From: JACVRW01 sp034664085
GTDB taxonomy: Bacteria > Actinomycetota > Thermoleophilia > Solirubrobacterales > Thermoleophilaceae
Reading direction: 5' to 3'
DNA length: 42,928 nucleotides
Assembly: GCA_034664085.1 (NCBI GenBank)
Contig: JAXDII010000015.1
Span: 1-42,928, forward strand
This document shows positions 31,309 to 39,674 of the stretch, piece after piece. The notes beneath the pieces are model-generated. The model searched no databases and was not told the origin of the DNA. It saw only the letters and a program-made list of their open reading frames with translations. The position numbers were made by a program, and so were the translations under genes. The stretch's first letter is position 1, and the number at the start of each line of letters is the position of its first letter.

Positions 31309-33090
31309 GTGAACGACGGCCAGCTGATCCTTGTGGCCGGTGCTCTGCTCGCCGCCGGTATCGCCGCATCGCTGCTCGCGCAGCGCGTTCGCCTGCCCGG
31401 CCTCTTGCTGTTCCTGGGCCTGGGCATGGTGATCGGGTCGGATGGCCTCGGCTGGATCGCCTTCAACGACTACGAGCTAGCCCGCACCATCGGGATCGTC
31501 GCGCTGGCGCTGATTCTGTTCGAGGGCGGCCTGGCCGCGGGCTTTGCCGAGATCCGGCCGGTCCTGCGCCCCGCGATCAGCCTCGCCGTGATCGGCACCT
31601 TCCTGACTGCGGCGATCACGGGGATGGCCGCCGTCTGGCTGTTCGACCTGGGCCTGCTCGAGGGGCTGCTGCTCGGCTCGATCATCGCCTCCACCGACGG
31701 CGCAGCCATCTTCGCGCTGCTGCGCGGCTCGGCGCTGAAGCGCAAGCTCGCCCGGACGCTGGAGGGAGAGGCCGGCTTCAACGACCCCGTCGCGGTGCTG
31801 CTCGTGATCGGCTTCGTCGACTGGATCCAGAAGCCCGACTACGGCGCCGCGGACATGGCGGTGCTGTTCGTCGCGGAGCTGGGGATCGGCGCCGTCGTCG
31901 GCATCGCCGTCGGCGGGCTGGCCGTGTGGGGCCTCCAGCGCGCGCGTCTCGACACCACCGGGCTGTACCCCGTCGCGACGCTGGCCACCGCGGCGATCGC
32001 CTTCGGCGCGGCGGACACGCTGCACGGCTCCGGCTTCCTGGCCACCTACGTCGCGGGCCTGGCGCTCGGATCGGCGCGCATCCCCGCGAAGCGCACGGTC
32101 ACGGTCTTCCACCAGGGCCTCGGCTGGGTCGCGCAGATCGCGATGTTCCTCGCCCTCGGCCTGCTCGTCTTCCCCAGCCAGCTCGGCGACGTGGCGATCG
32201 AGGGCACGCTGCTGGCGCTGGTGCTGGTGTTCGTCGCTCGTCCGCTGGCGGCCTTCGTCAGCACCGCCTTCGACCGCTTCTCGAACGCCGACCGCGTCGT
32301 GCTCGGGTGGGCCGGGCTGCGTGGCGCCGTGCCGGTGGTGCTGGCCACCTTCCCGGTGATCGACAACGTGCCCGACGCTCCCGAGTTCTTCAACATCGTC
32401 TTCTTCGCCGTGGTGATCTCGACGCTGCTCCAGGGATCGACGATCGAGCCGCTGGCGAAGCGGCTGGGCGCCACCACGAACGAGCCCGCGCTGCCGCGCC
32501 CGCTGGCGGAGACCGGGACGATCCGGCGGCTCGGGGCGGAGATCGTGGAGTTCCCGGTGGGCAACGAGGATGCGGTGGTCGGGCACCGCGTGCGCGAGCT
32601 GGGCCTGCCCCGCGACGCGCTGCTGTCGGTGATCGTGCGGGGTGGCGAGGCGGTGCTCCCCCGCGGCTCCACCCGCATCGAGGCGGGCGACCGGCTGCAC
32701 GTGGTGGTGCGCACCGAGGTCGCCGACCGCCTGCGGGACGTCGTGGACCGGTGGGAGGCGGGGCCCGTGGGCCATGCCCCGGTGGAGCGCCAGCCGGCCG
32801 TTGCCTCCGCGGTGTTCAGCTCGCGCCCCTGGGACGACCAGCGCGACGGCGCGGCTGCGTATCCAGACACGATCGACGACGTCGAGGTGCGCGAACACCT
32901 GCGTACCCGCCGCGACCGCCTCGGCGCTCTGGTTTCGCTGGTGGACGGGCGCTATGCCATCACCGGGCCCACGCTCGCGGTCGGTGGCGCCAGGCAGGTG
33001 CAGGCGTACGCAAGGCGCCGCCTGGCGCGCGAAACCGACGACACGGCGCGGGCCTGGTGGCAGGAGGTGATCGGCGCGCTGGCACGCTGA
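31309..33090 (+). CDS. K+/H+ (CPA1/NhaP2-type) antiporter with TrkA-C domain
   Basis: Inner-membrane antiporter of 593 residues. About 12-13 transmembrane helices lie within residues 1-395. The ion-binding motif of CPA1 proteins is EGEAGFNDPVAVLL with Asn158-Asp159, and GWAGLRGAVPVVLA is the conserved Arg helix. A cytosolic TrkA-C/RCK_C domain (about 405-482) and a further C-terminal domain of about 100 residues follow, as in NhaP2/CvrA. It would exchange K+ or Na+ for protons. It is transcribed toward the APC permease gene, which has its own promoter. The start is GTG at 31309. Confidence 0.9.
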   Translation: MNDGQLILVAGALLAAGIAASLLAQRVRLPGLLLFLGLGMVIGSDGLGWIAFNDYELARTIGIVALALILFEGGLAAGFAEIRPVLRPAISLAVIGTFLTAAITGMAAVWLFDLGLLEGLLLGSIIASTDGAAIFALLRGSALKRKLARTLEGEAGFNDPVAVLLVIGFVDWIQKPDYGAADMAVLFVAELGIGAVVGIAVGGLAVWGLQRARLDTTGLYPVATLATAAIAFGAADTLHGSGFLATYVAGLALGSARIPAKRTVTVFHQGLGWVAQIAMFLALGLLVFPSQLGDVAIEGTLLALVLVFVARPLAAFVSTAFDRFSNADRVVLGWAGLRGAVPVVLATFPVIDNVPDAPEFFNIVFFAVVISTLLQGSTIEPLAKRLGATTNEPALPRPLAETGTIRRLGAEIVEFPVGNEDAVVGHRVRELGLPRDALLSVIVRGGEAVLPRGSTRIEAGDRLHVVVRTEVADRLRDVVDRWEAGPVGHAPVERQPAVASAVFSSRPWDDQRDGAAAYPDTIDDVEVREHLRTRRDRLGALVSLVDGRYAITGPTLAVGGARQVQAYARRRLARETDDTARAWWQEVIGALAR

Positions 33091-33100
33091 TTGCCACCGC

Positions 33101-33129
33101 TTGCTTCCATCCGCACAAGGGCTTACAGT
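33101..33129 (+). promoter_or_regulatory. Candidate sigma-70-type promoter of the APC permease gene
   Basis: TTGCTT (33101-33106), a 17-base spacer and TACAGT (33124-33129). Transcription should start near 33136, leaving a leader of about 44 bases with a GGGGG/CCCCC pairing. This is the only gene in the window with a recognisable -35, a leader and a strong Shine-Dalgarno sequence together. Confidence 0.5.
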
Positions 33130-33166
33130 CGGTTTTGGGGGACCCTTGCCCCCGGACTCGCCTACC

Positions 33167-33172
33167 AGGAGG
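33167..33172 (+). promoter_or_regulatory. Strong ribosome binding site of the APC permease gene
   Basis: AGGAGG 7 bases before ATG 33180. A consensus Shine-Dalgarno is rare in this window and fixes the start. Confidence 0.8.
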
Positions 33173-33179
33173 ACAGTCC

Positions 33180-34778
33180 ATGGCCGACGGGATCGCTGAT
33201 CGGGACGAGCAAAGGCTCGCGGAGCTCGGCTACAAGCAGGAACTGGATCGTGGCTGGTCGCGGTTCTCCAACTTCGCGATCTCGTTCACGATCATCTCGG
33301 TCCTCGCGGGGTGCTTCACCACCTACCCGCAGGCGTGGAACCTCGGCGGACCGGTCGCCATCTCGTGGGGCTGGCCGATCGTCTGCCTGATCATCCTCAC
33401 CGTCGCCTTCAGCATGGCGGAGGTGGCCTCGGCGTATCCGACCGCCGGCGGGCCGTACTGGTGGGCCAACGAGCTCGGCGGTCCGGTCTGGTCGTGGTTC
33501 ACCGGCTGGTTCAACCTGCTTGGTCTGATCGCCATCGTCGCCACGGTCGACTGGTTCTGCGCCCAGTTCGCGTCGACCGTGTTCAACCTCTGGGGACTCG
33601 ACTTCATCCTCAACTTCGCAGACGCGGTCTCGCTGGAGGAGATCTTCGCCGTCTTCGTGCTGATCCTGGTGCTGCACGCCCTGATCAACATCTACTCGTC
33701 CCACCTCGTCGCGCTGTTCAACAACATCTCGGTGTTCTGGCACTGCGTCGGAGTGGTCGTGATCATCGCGATCCTGATCATCGTCCCCGACAACCATCAG
33801 AGCGCGGACTTCGTGTTCACCGAGCGGATCAACAACTCCGGCTTCTCGATGGACATGTACTGGTACTACATCCTCCCGACCGGGCTTCTGCTCACGATGT
33901 ACACGGTCACCGGCTACGACGCCTCGGCCCACGTGGCGGAGGAGACCAGGGACGCCGAGATCTCCGCGGCGAAGGGCGTGTGGCAGTCGGTCGCCCTGTC
34001 GGCGCTGATCGGCTGGTTCGTCCTGCTGGCGATCACGTTCGCCGCGAGCGACGTGGACGCGGTCAACGAGGCGGGTGGCACCTCGCTGTCCATCTTCACC
34101 ACCGCGATGAGCGAGGGCTGGGCCGAGACGGTCATCCTGATCTCCACCATCGGCCAGTTCTTCTGCGGCATGGCGTGCGTCACGAGCTGCTCGCGCACGT
34201 TCTTCGCCTTCTCGCGCGATCGCGCCACCCCGGGCAACCGGCTGTGGCGCAGCGTCAACTCGAAGCGCGTGCCCGTGGCTGCGGTGCTGGGGTCCTGCCT
34301 CTTCGCCGGGATCCTGACGTTGCCCGCCCTGTCGGGCAACGCGGCCGGCGTCCCGGTCGCCTTCTTCGCTGTCGTCTCGATCGGCGTGATCGGGCTCTAC
34401 ATCGCATACGTGATCCCGGTCTACCTGCGCTGGCGCAAGGGCAGCGCCTTCAAGCAGGGCGCGTGGAACCTCGGCAACAAGTGGCGGTGGGTGAACCCGA
34501 TCGCCGTGGGCTGGGTGGCCATCACGTCGATTTACTTCTGCCTGCCGTTCTACGGACCGGCCGCCGTGTGGTGGGACGACGAGTTCGACTGGAACGCCGC
34601 AAACTTCACCCCGCTCGTGCTGGGCGTCCTGGTCATCGCGATCAGCCTCGCGTGGGTGCTCGGCATGAACAAGCGCTACACCGGCCCGGTGCGGACGATC
34701 TCGTTCGACGAGGGCATGGGCATCACGGAGGAGAAGCCGCTCGAGCCCGAGCCGCCGCCGACCGCCCCGGTCGGCTAG
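33180..34778 (+). CDS. APC family amino acid/amine permease
   Basis: Inner-membrane transporter of 532 residues with about 12 transmembrane helices (first near 29-50). Conserved APC features are FAISFTIISVLAGCFTTY, MAEVASAYPTAGGPYWWANELGG and GYDASAHVAEETRDAE. These fit the actinobacterial group that takes up GABA, choline-like or ethanolamine-like amines. The C-terminus is Pro-rich. Position beside the glutamine-synthetase-like cluster suggests it imports that cluster's substrate. The TAG stop overlaps the stop of the convergent FGGY kinase gene in a shared CTAG. Confidence 0.92.
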   Translation: MADGIADRDEQRLAELGYKQELDRGWSRFSNFAISFTIISVLAGCFTTYPQAWNLGGPVAISWGWPIVCLIILTVAFSMAEVASAYPTAGGPYWWANELGGPVWSWFTGWFNLLGLIAIVATVDWFCAQFASTVFNLWGLDFILNFADAVSLEEIFAVFVLILVLHALINIYSSHLVALFNNISVFWHCVGVVVIIAILIIVPDNHQSADFVFTERINNSGFSMDMYWYYILPTGLLLTMYTVTGYDASAHVAEETRDAEISAAKGVWQSVALSALIGWFVLLAITFAASDVDAVNEAGGTSLSIFTTAMSEGWAETVILISTIGQFFCGMACVTSCSRTFFAFSRDRATPGNRLWRSVNSKRVPVAAVLGSCLFAGILTLPALSGNAAGVPVAFFAVVSIGVIGLYIAYVIPVYLRWRKGSAFKQGAWNLGNKWRWVNPIAVGWVAITSIYFCLPFYGPAAVWWDDEFDWNAANFTPLVLGVLVIAISLAWVLGMNKRYTGPVRTISFDEGMGITEEKPLEPEPPPTAPVG

Positions 34779-36226
34779 ACGAGCTCTGCGGCGCCGGCCA
34801 CGAACGCGCGCCAGCGCTCGTGCTCGGCGTCGCGCCAGGCGGCGTCGCGCTGGGGCTCGACCGTGCGGTCCACTGGCAGCAGCTCGGCCGCCTCGGCGAG
34901 TGAGCCGATCGTGCCCGAGCCGACCGCGGCGAGCACGGCGGCGCCGAGCACGGTCGCGTCGGCGCCGGCCGCCTCCACGGGCACGCCGATGGCGTCGGCC
35001 TGGAGCGCGAGCAGGAGCGGCTCGTTCGTGAGCCCGCCGTCCACGCGCAGCGACCGCACGTCCACGCTGTCGCGCATGGCCGCCACCACGTCGGCGACCC
35101 GCCAGGCGATGCCCTCCAGCGCCGCGCGGGCCACATGCGCGCGCGTGGTGCCGCCGTGCAGGCCCGCGATCACGGCGTGGGCTTCGGGGCGCCACCACGG
35201 CGCGCCGATGCCCGCGAGGGCGGGCAGCACGCGCGCCCCGGCGCTGTCGTCCGCCTCGCGCGCCAGCTCCGCCAGCGCCGCCGGACGATCGGCCACGCCC
35301 AGCTCGCGGCACATCCACTCGAGCATCGCCCCGGCGGCGAACACGCCGCCGTCCACCGCATACTCGGTCGTGCCGCCGATGCTCCACGCCACCGTGGGCA
35401 GCAGCCCGCCGGCCGGGCGCGGCACCTCGGTGCCGGTGTGCCCGAGCACGAACACGCCCGTGCCGTAGGTGGCCTTGACGCGTCCGGGCACGACGCAGCC
35501 GGCGCCCGCGAGCGCGGCCTGCTGGTCCACGACCTGCCCGCAGAGCGGCAGTTCCACGGGCCAGGACTCGTGGCGCAGGACGCCCAGCTCCCCGGCGGTG
35601 TCGCGCACCTGCGGCAGTACGTCCGGCGGCACGCCGAACAGCTCAGCCAGCCGCGCGTCGAATCCGGGACGGCCGAGCGCGTGCAGCTGCGTGCGCGAGG
35701 CGGTCGAGGCGTCGGTGGCGAAACCGGCTCCGAGGCGGTCGCAGAGGAAGGAGTCCACCGTGCCCATCCGCAGGGTGCCCGCGGCGTGCGCCTGCTGGAC
35801 GGCCTGCTCGTGCTCCAGCAGCCATGCCAGCTTGGCGGCGGAGAAGTAGGGGTCGAAGGGCAGGCCGCTCAGCTCGCGGATCTCGTCCTCGTGGCCCGCG
35901 AGCCGGTCCAGCACCTCCTGCGAGCGCTTGTCCTGCCAGACGACGATCGGCGTCAGCGGCGTGCCCGTCTCGGCGTCCCACGCGAGCACCGACTCGCCCT
36001 GGTGGTCGAGGCCGCAGGCCACCACCTGCTCCGGCGTGTCCTCGAGCAGCTCGGCGACGGCCTCGACCACCGCCGCGAGCACCTCCTCGCCGTCCTGCTC
36101 GACCCAGCCCGCCTGCGGGTGGCGGCTGACCTTGTCGCGCCGCGCCTCCCGGACCTGCCGCAGCCGCTCGTCGAACAAAGCGGCCTTCACTCCGGTGGTC
36201 CCCTCGTCGATGCCCAGTAGTAGCAA
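34775..36226 (-). CDS. FGGY-family carbohydrate/polyol kinase (glycerol kinase-like)
   Basis: ATP-dependent kinase of 483 residues. The phosphate-1 loop is GIDEGTTGVKAALFD (5-19); the sugar-binding region includes GLDHQGESVLAWD and PIVVWQDKR; YGTGVFVLGHTG and RSLRVDGGLTNEPLLLALQAD are the ATPase-fold blocks of the C-terminal half. It most resembles glycerol kinases, but the usual glycerol-binding signature is only partly recognisable, so another polyol is possible. It begins at TTG 36226, only 30 bases from the divergent ligase gene, and shares the palindrome at 36245-36268 as a possible operator. Confidence 0.87.
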   Translation of the reverse strand: MLLLGIDEGTTGVKAALFDERLRQVREARRDKVSRHPQAGWVEQDGEEVLAAVVEAVAELLEDTPEQVVACGLDHQGESVLAWDAETGTPLTPIVVWQDKRSQEVLDRLAGHEDEIRELSGLPFDPYFSAAKLAWLLEHEQAVQQAHAAGTLRMGTVDSFLCDRLGAGFATDASTASRTQLHALGRPGFDARLAELFGVPPDVLPQVRDTAGELGVLRHESWPVELPLCGQVVDQQAALAGAGCVVPGRVKATYGTGVFVLGHTGTEVPRPAGGLLPTVAWSIGGTTEYAVDGGVFAAGAMLEWMCRELGVADRPAALAELAREADDSAGARVLPALAGIGAPWWRPEAHAVIAGLHGGTTRAHVARAALEGIAWRVADVVAAMRDSVDVRSLRVDGGLTNEPLLLALQADAIGVPVEAAGADATVLGAAVLAAVGSGTIGSLAEAAELLPVDRTVEPQRDAAWRDAEHERWRAFVAGAAELV

Positions 36227-36244
36227 GGCCCGATTCCCATCGGT

Positions 36245-36268
36245 TAGGGTCAGCCGGTGCTGACCCTA
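36245..36268. promoter_or_regulatory. Perfect inverted repeat covering the -10 box and start codon of the ligase gene
   Basis: TAGGGTCAGC (36245-36254) and its exact complement GCTGACCCTA (36259-36268) surround CGGT. The left arm contains TAGGGT, 6 bases before GTG 36257, and the loop and right arm hold the start codon. A protein bound here would block both start of transcription and the divergent kinase promoter. The alternative is an mRNA hairpin at the 5' end. The 10+10 bp perfection and position argue for an operator. Confidence 0.6.
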
Positions 36269-37588
36269 GACGAGTTGCGCAAGGCTGTGGACGCCGGCAC
36301 CGTCGACACGGTGCTGCTGACGATCGCCGACATGGAGGGCCGCCTCCAGGGCAAGCGCCTGACTGCCGGTCACTTCCTGGACGAAGTGCTCGAGCACGAC
36401 GCCGAGGGGTGCAACTACCTGCTGGCCGTCGACGTCGACATGAACACCGTTGACGGCTACGCCATGTCGAGCTGGGAGCGCGGCTACGGCGACTTCGTGA
36501 TGAAGCCGGACCTCGGCACGCTGCGGCGGATCCCGTGGCACGAGGGCACCGTGCTGCTGATGGCCGACCTCGCCTGGGAGGACGGGTCGGACGTGGTGGC
36601 GTCGCCGCGCCAGATCCTGCGCCGCCAGCTCGCCCGCCTCGCGGAGCGCGGCTGGAGGGCCACGGCGGCCACCGAGCTCGAGTTCATCGTGTTCAGGGAC
36701 TCCTACGAGGACGCCTGGCGCAAGGGCTACCGCGACCTGGAGCCGGCCAATCTCTACAACGTCGACTACTCGATGGTCGGCACCGCGCGCGTGGAGCCGC
36801 TGCTGCGGCGCATCCGCAACTCGATGAGCGACGCCGGCATGCCCGTCGAGAACTCCAAGGGCGAATGCAACTTCGGCCAGCACGAGATCAACTTCAAGTA
36901 CGACGAGGCGCTCGCGACCGCGGACAACCACGCCGTCTACAAGACGGGCGCGAAGGAGATCGCCGCGCAGGAGGGCATGTCGATCACGTACATGGCGAAG
37001 CTCGACGAGCGCGAGGGCAACTCCTGCCACATCCACTGCTCGCTCGCCCACGAGGGCGGCGGCAACGTGTTCGCCGACGACCGGGCGACCTTCAACCAGT
37101 TCGTCGCCGGCCAGCTCGCCGCGCTGCGCGAGCTGACGCTGCTGTTCGCGCCGAACATCAACTCCTACAAGCGCTTCGTGCCGGGGTCGTTCGCGCCTAC
37201 GGCCGTGGCCTGGGGCAAGGACAACCGCACCTGCTCGATGCGCGTGGTCGGCCACGGTCAGGGCCTGCGCGTGGAGAACCGGCTGCCCGGCGCCGACGTG
37301 AACCCCTACCTGGCGCTCGCCGGCATGATCGCCGCCGGATTGCACGGCATCGACAACCAGCTCGGGCTGGAGCCGGCCTTCGAGGGCAACGCCTACGAGT
37401 CCGAGAAGCCTAAGGTTCCCCACACGATGTACACGGCGCGCGAGCTCTTCTCGGAATCCCAGATCGCGCGCGACGCCTTCGGCGATGACGTCGTGGATCA
37501 CTACCTGAACCGCGCGCGTATCGAGCTCGAGGCGCACGAGGCCGCCGTGACGGACTGGGAGAAGTTCCGCGGCTTCGAGCGGCTGTGA
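36257..37588 (+). CDS. Glutamine synthetase-like gamma-glutamyl-amine ligase (PuuA/GlnA3/GlnA4 type)
   Basis: Ligase of 443 residues that should join glutamate to an amine using ATP. Metal and substrate residues are conserved: Glu140/Glu142 in ELEFIVF, Glu203 and Glu210 in GECNFGQHE, His258/His260 in CHIHCSL, Arg324 in KDNRTCSMR, and Glu340/Arg342 in ENRLPGADVNPY. The Tyr adenylylation loop of true GSI-beta is not present. Its neighbours are a gamma-glutamyl hydrolase, an aldehyde dehydrogenase and a dehydrogenase, which favours a catabolic role on a polyamine or ethanolamine rather than ammonia assimilation. GTG 36257 lies 6 bases after TAGGGT inside a perfect palindrome. Confidence 0.92.
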   Translation: MLTLDELRKAVDAGTVDTVLLTIADMEGRLQGKRLTAGHFLDEVLEHDAEGCNYLLAVDVDMNTVDGYAMSSWERGYGDFVMKPDLGTLRRIPWHEGTVLLMADLAWEDGSDVVASPRQILRRQLARLAERGWRATAATELEFIVFRDSYEDAWRKGYRDLEPANLYNVDYSMVGTARVEPLLRRIRNSMSDAGMPVENSKGECNFGQHEINFKYDEALATADNHAVYKTGAKEIAAQEGMSITYMAKLDEREGNSCHIHCSLAHEGGGNVFADDRATFNQFVAGQLAALRELTLLFAPNINSYKRFVPGSFAPTAVAWGKDNRTCSMRVVGHGQGLRVENRLPGADVNPYLALAGMIAAGLHGIDNQLGLEPAFEGNAYESEKPKVPHTMYTARELFSESQIARDAFGDDVVDHYLNRARIELEAHEAAVTDWEKFRGFERL

Positions 37589-38313
37589 GCCGCCCCGTCA
37601 TCGGCATCTGCGCCGCCGTCGAGCGCGCCTCCTGGGGCGCGTGGGAGGTCGTGTGCAACCTGTCCCCGCGCGCGTACTCGCTGACCGTGCAGGCGGCGGG
37701 CGGCATGGCGCTGCTGCTGCCGCCCGACGACGCCGCGGCCGAGCATCCGGACGAGATGCTCGATCTGATCGACGGCCTGATGCTGGCCGGCGGATCCGAC
37801 GTGGACCCGGCCAGCTACGGCGCGCGCGAGCACCCGCAGACGCGCGGCGCCTGGCCGGAGCGCGACCGCTTCGAGCTGGCGCTGGCCTACCGCGCGCTCG
37901 AGCGCGACATGCCCGTGCTCGGCATCTGCCGCGGCATGCAGATGCTCAACGTGGCGTGCGGCGGCACGCTGGAGCAGCACCTCCCCGACGTGGTCGGGCA
38001 CGACGATCACCGCCACACCCCCGGGACCTACAGCGACCATGAGGTCCGGCTCGAGCCGGGCAGCCTGGCCGCGCGGGCGGTCGGCGGGGAGCTGACGGCG
38101 GTCAAGTCGCACCACCACCAGGGCGTCGCGGAGGTGGGCGAGGGCCTGTCGGTCGTGGGCCGGGCACCGGGCGACGAGACGATCGAGGCGATCGAGCTGC
38201 CGGACAAGCAGTACGCGCTCGGCGTGCTCTGGCACCCCGAGGAGGACGAGCGCAGCAACGTGATCGGCTCGCTGGTCGACGCGGCGCGGGCGTACCGGGG
38301 GGCGCACGCTTGA
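37585..38313 (+). CDS. Gamma-glutamyl-gamma-aminobutyrate hydrolase family protein (PuuD-like)
   Basis: Class I glutamine-amidotransferase-fold hydrolase of 242 residues that cleaves the gamma-glutamyl bond. The nucleophile is Cys115 in LGICRGMQM, with His217 and Glu219 in LWHPEEDE. LMLAGGSDVDPASYG and ERDRFELAL are typical of peptidase C26. GTG 37585 overlaps the ligase stop by 4 bases (GTGA), and its own TGA overlaps the next start, so the cluster is translated as a chain. In the Puu route it releases glutamate and the carboxylic acid. Confidence 0.92.
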   Translation: MSRPVIGICAAVERASWGAWEVVCNLSPRAYSLTVQAAGGMALLLPPDDAAAEHPDEMLDLIDGLMLAGGSDVDPASYGAREHPQTRGAWPERDRFELALAYRALERDMPVLGICRGMQMLNVACGGTLEQHLPDVVGHDDHRHTPGTYSDHEVRLEPGSLAARAVGGELTAVKSHHHQGVAEVGEGLSVVGRAPGDETIEAIELPDKQYALGVLWHPEEDERSNVIGSLVDAARAYRGAHA

Positions 38314-39674
38314 CGCTGAGCGTGATCGAGCCGGCCACCGAGGAGGTGATGGCCGAGCTGCCGCAGGCCGGCGTAGCGGAGACCGACGCAGCGATCGCAC
38401 GGGCCCGCGAGGCCTTTCCCGCCTGGCGCGCGATGGCTGCCGGCGAGCGGGCCGGGCTGCTGCGCCGCGTGGCGTCGGCGGTGCGGGCCAACGCCGAGGA
38501 GCTGGCGCGGCTCGAGAGCCGCAACGTCGGCAAGCCGATCTCCGACGCGCGCGGCGAGGTCGGCATGGTTGCGGACGTCTTCGACTACTACGCCGGCGCG
38601 CCCGAGCGCCTGCTGGGCGACACGATCCCGGTCGCGGGCGGCGTGGACTTCACGTTCCGCGAGCCGCTCGGCGTGGTCGGCCTGATCACTCCCTGGAACT
38701 TCCCGCTGGCGATCGCGTCGTGGAAGCTCGGCCCGGCGCTGGCCGCGGGCAACACGGTCGTGCTGAAGCCCGCCGAGCTGACCCCGCTGACCGCGGTCGA
38801 GCTGGAGCGCATCGCCGTCGAGGCGGGCGTGCCCGAGGGCGTCTTCAACGTCGTAGTGGGCCCCGGCCGCGTGGTCGGCGAGCGCATCGTCGAGCACCCG
38901 GACGTCGCGAAGGTCGCCTTCACCGGCTCCACCGAGGTCGGCCGCCGCATCGCGGCGAAGGCCGCGGAGACGATCAAACGCGTCACGCTGGAGCTGGGTG
39001 GGAAGTCGGCCAACGTGATCTTCGCCGACGCCGACCTCGAGCAGGCCGCGGCCGCCGCTCCGCTCGCCGTCTTCGGCAACGCCGGCCAGGACTGCTGCGC
39101 CCGCTCGCGCATACTCGTCGAGCGCTCGGCGCTCGACCGCTTCATGGAGGCGCTGGAGGAGGCGGTCGAGGCGATCCAGGTCGGCGACCCGCTCGACGAC
39201 GCCACCGAGATGGGCCCGCTGATCTCGGCGGACCAGCGCGAGGCCGTCTCCTCGTATGTGAACGGGGAGGCCCCGGTGGCGATCCGCGGCAGCGCACCCG
39301 AGGGCCCCGGCTACTGGTTCCCGCCGACCGTGCTCTGCCCGGTGTCGAACGACGACCGACCCGCGCGTGAGGAGATCTTCGGCCCGGTCGCCTGCGTGAT
39401 CCCCTTCCGCGACGAGCAGGAGGCGGTGCGGCTCGCCAACGACACGATCTACGGGCTGTCCGGCTCGATCTGGACGCGCGACGGCGCCAAGGCGCTGCGC
39501 ATGGCGCGCGCCATCGACACCGGCGTGCTCTCGATCAACTCGAACAGCTCCGTGCGGGTGTCCACGCCCTTCGGAGGCTTCAAGCAGTCGGGCACGGGCC
39601 GCGAGCTGGGCCCTCACGCGCTCGAGCACTACACCGAGCTGAAGAACGTGTACTACGCGACGGAGGGTGGCTGA
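38310..39674 (+). CDS. NAD(P)-dependent aldehyde dehydrogenase
   Basis: Enzyme of 454 residues that oxidises an aldehyde to the acid. Catalytic residues: Asn130 (TPWNFPLA), Glu228 (LELGGKSAN) and Cys262 in GNAGQDCCARSR. FTGSTEVGRRI and EEIFGPVACVIPF are typical. In this operon the likely substrate is a gamma-glutamyl-aminoaldehyde, as for PuuC. TTG 38310 overlaps the preceding TGA (TTGA). The alternative ATG downstream would remove conserved N-terminal strands. Confidence 0.92.
   Translation: MTLSVIEPATEEVMAELPQAGVAETDAAIARAREAFPAWRAMAAGERAGLLRRVASAVRANAEELARLESRNVGKPISDARGEVGMVADVFDYYAGAPERLLGDTIPVAGGVDFTFREPLGVVGLITPWNFPLAIASWKLGPALAAGNTVVLKPAELTPLTAVELERIAVEAGVPEGVFNVVVGPGRVVGERIVEHPDVAKVAFTGSTEVGRRIAAKAAETIKRVTLELGGKSANVIFADADLEQAAAAAPLAVFGNAGQDCCARSRILVERSALDRFMEALEEAVEAIQVGDPLDDATEMGPLISADQREAVSSYVNGEAPVAIRGSAPEGPGYWFPPTVLCPVSNDDRPAREEIFGPVACVIPFRDEQEAVRLANDTIYGLSGSIWTRDGAKALRMARAIDTGVLSINSNSSVRVSTPFGGFKQSGTGRELGPHALEHYTELKNVYYATEGG

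Noticed and set aside
30588..33179. Open frame running from the phosphotransferase region into the APC permease (over 800 extra codons)
   Set aside because: It is a shadow of two real genes. The permease start at 33180 has a perfect Shine-Dalgarno and a promoter.
34775..36226. Firm naming of the FGGY kinase as GlpK
   Set aside because: General similarity to glycerol kinases is clear, but the glycerol-binding signature is only partly recognisable and no glycerol genes adjoin it.
36257..37588. Housekeeping glutamine synthetase GlnA
   Set aside because: No adenylylation loop, and the operon partners are PuuD-like hydrolase, aldehyde dehydrogenase and SDR, which point to amine catabolism.
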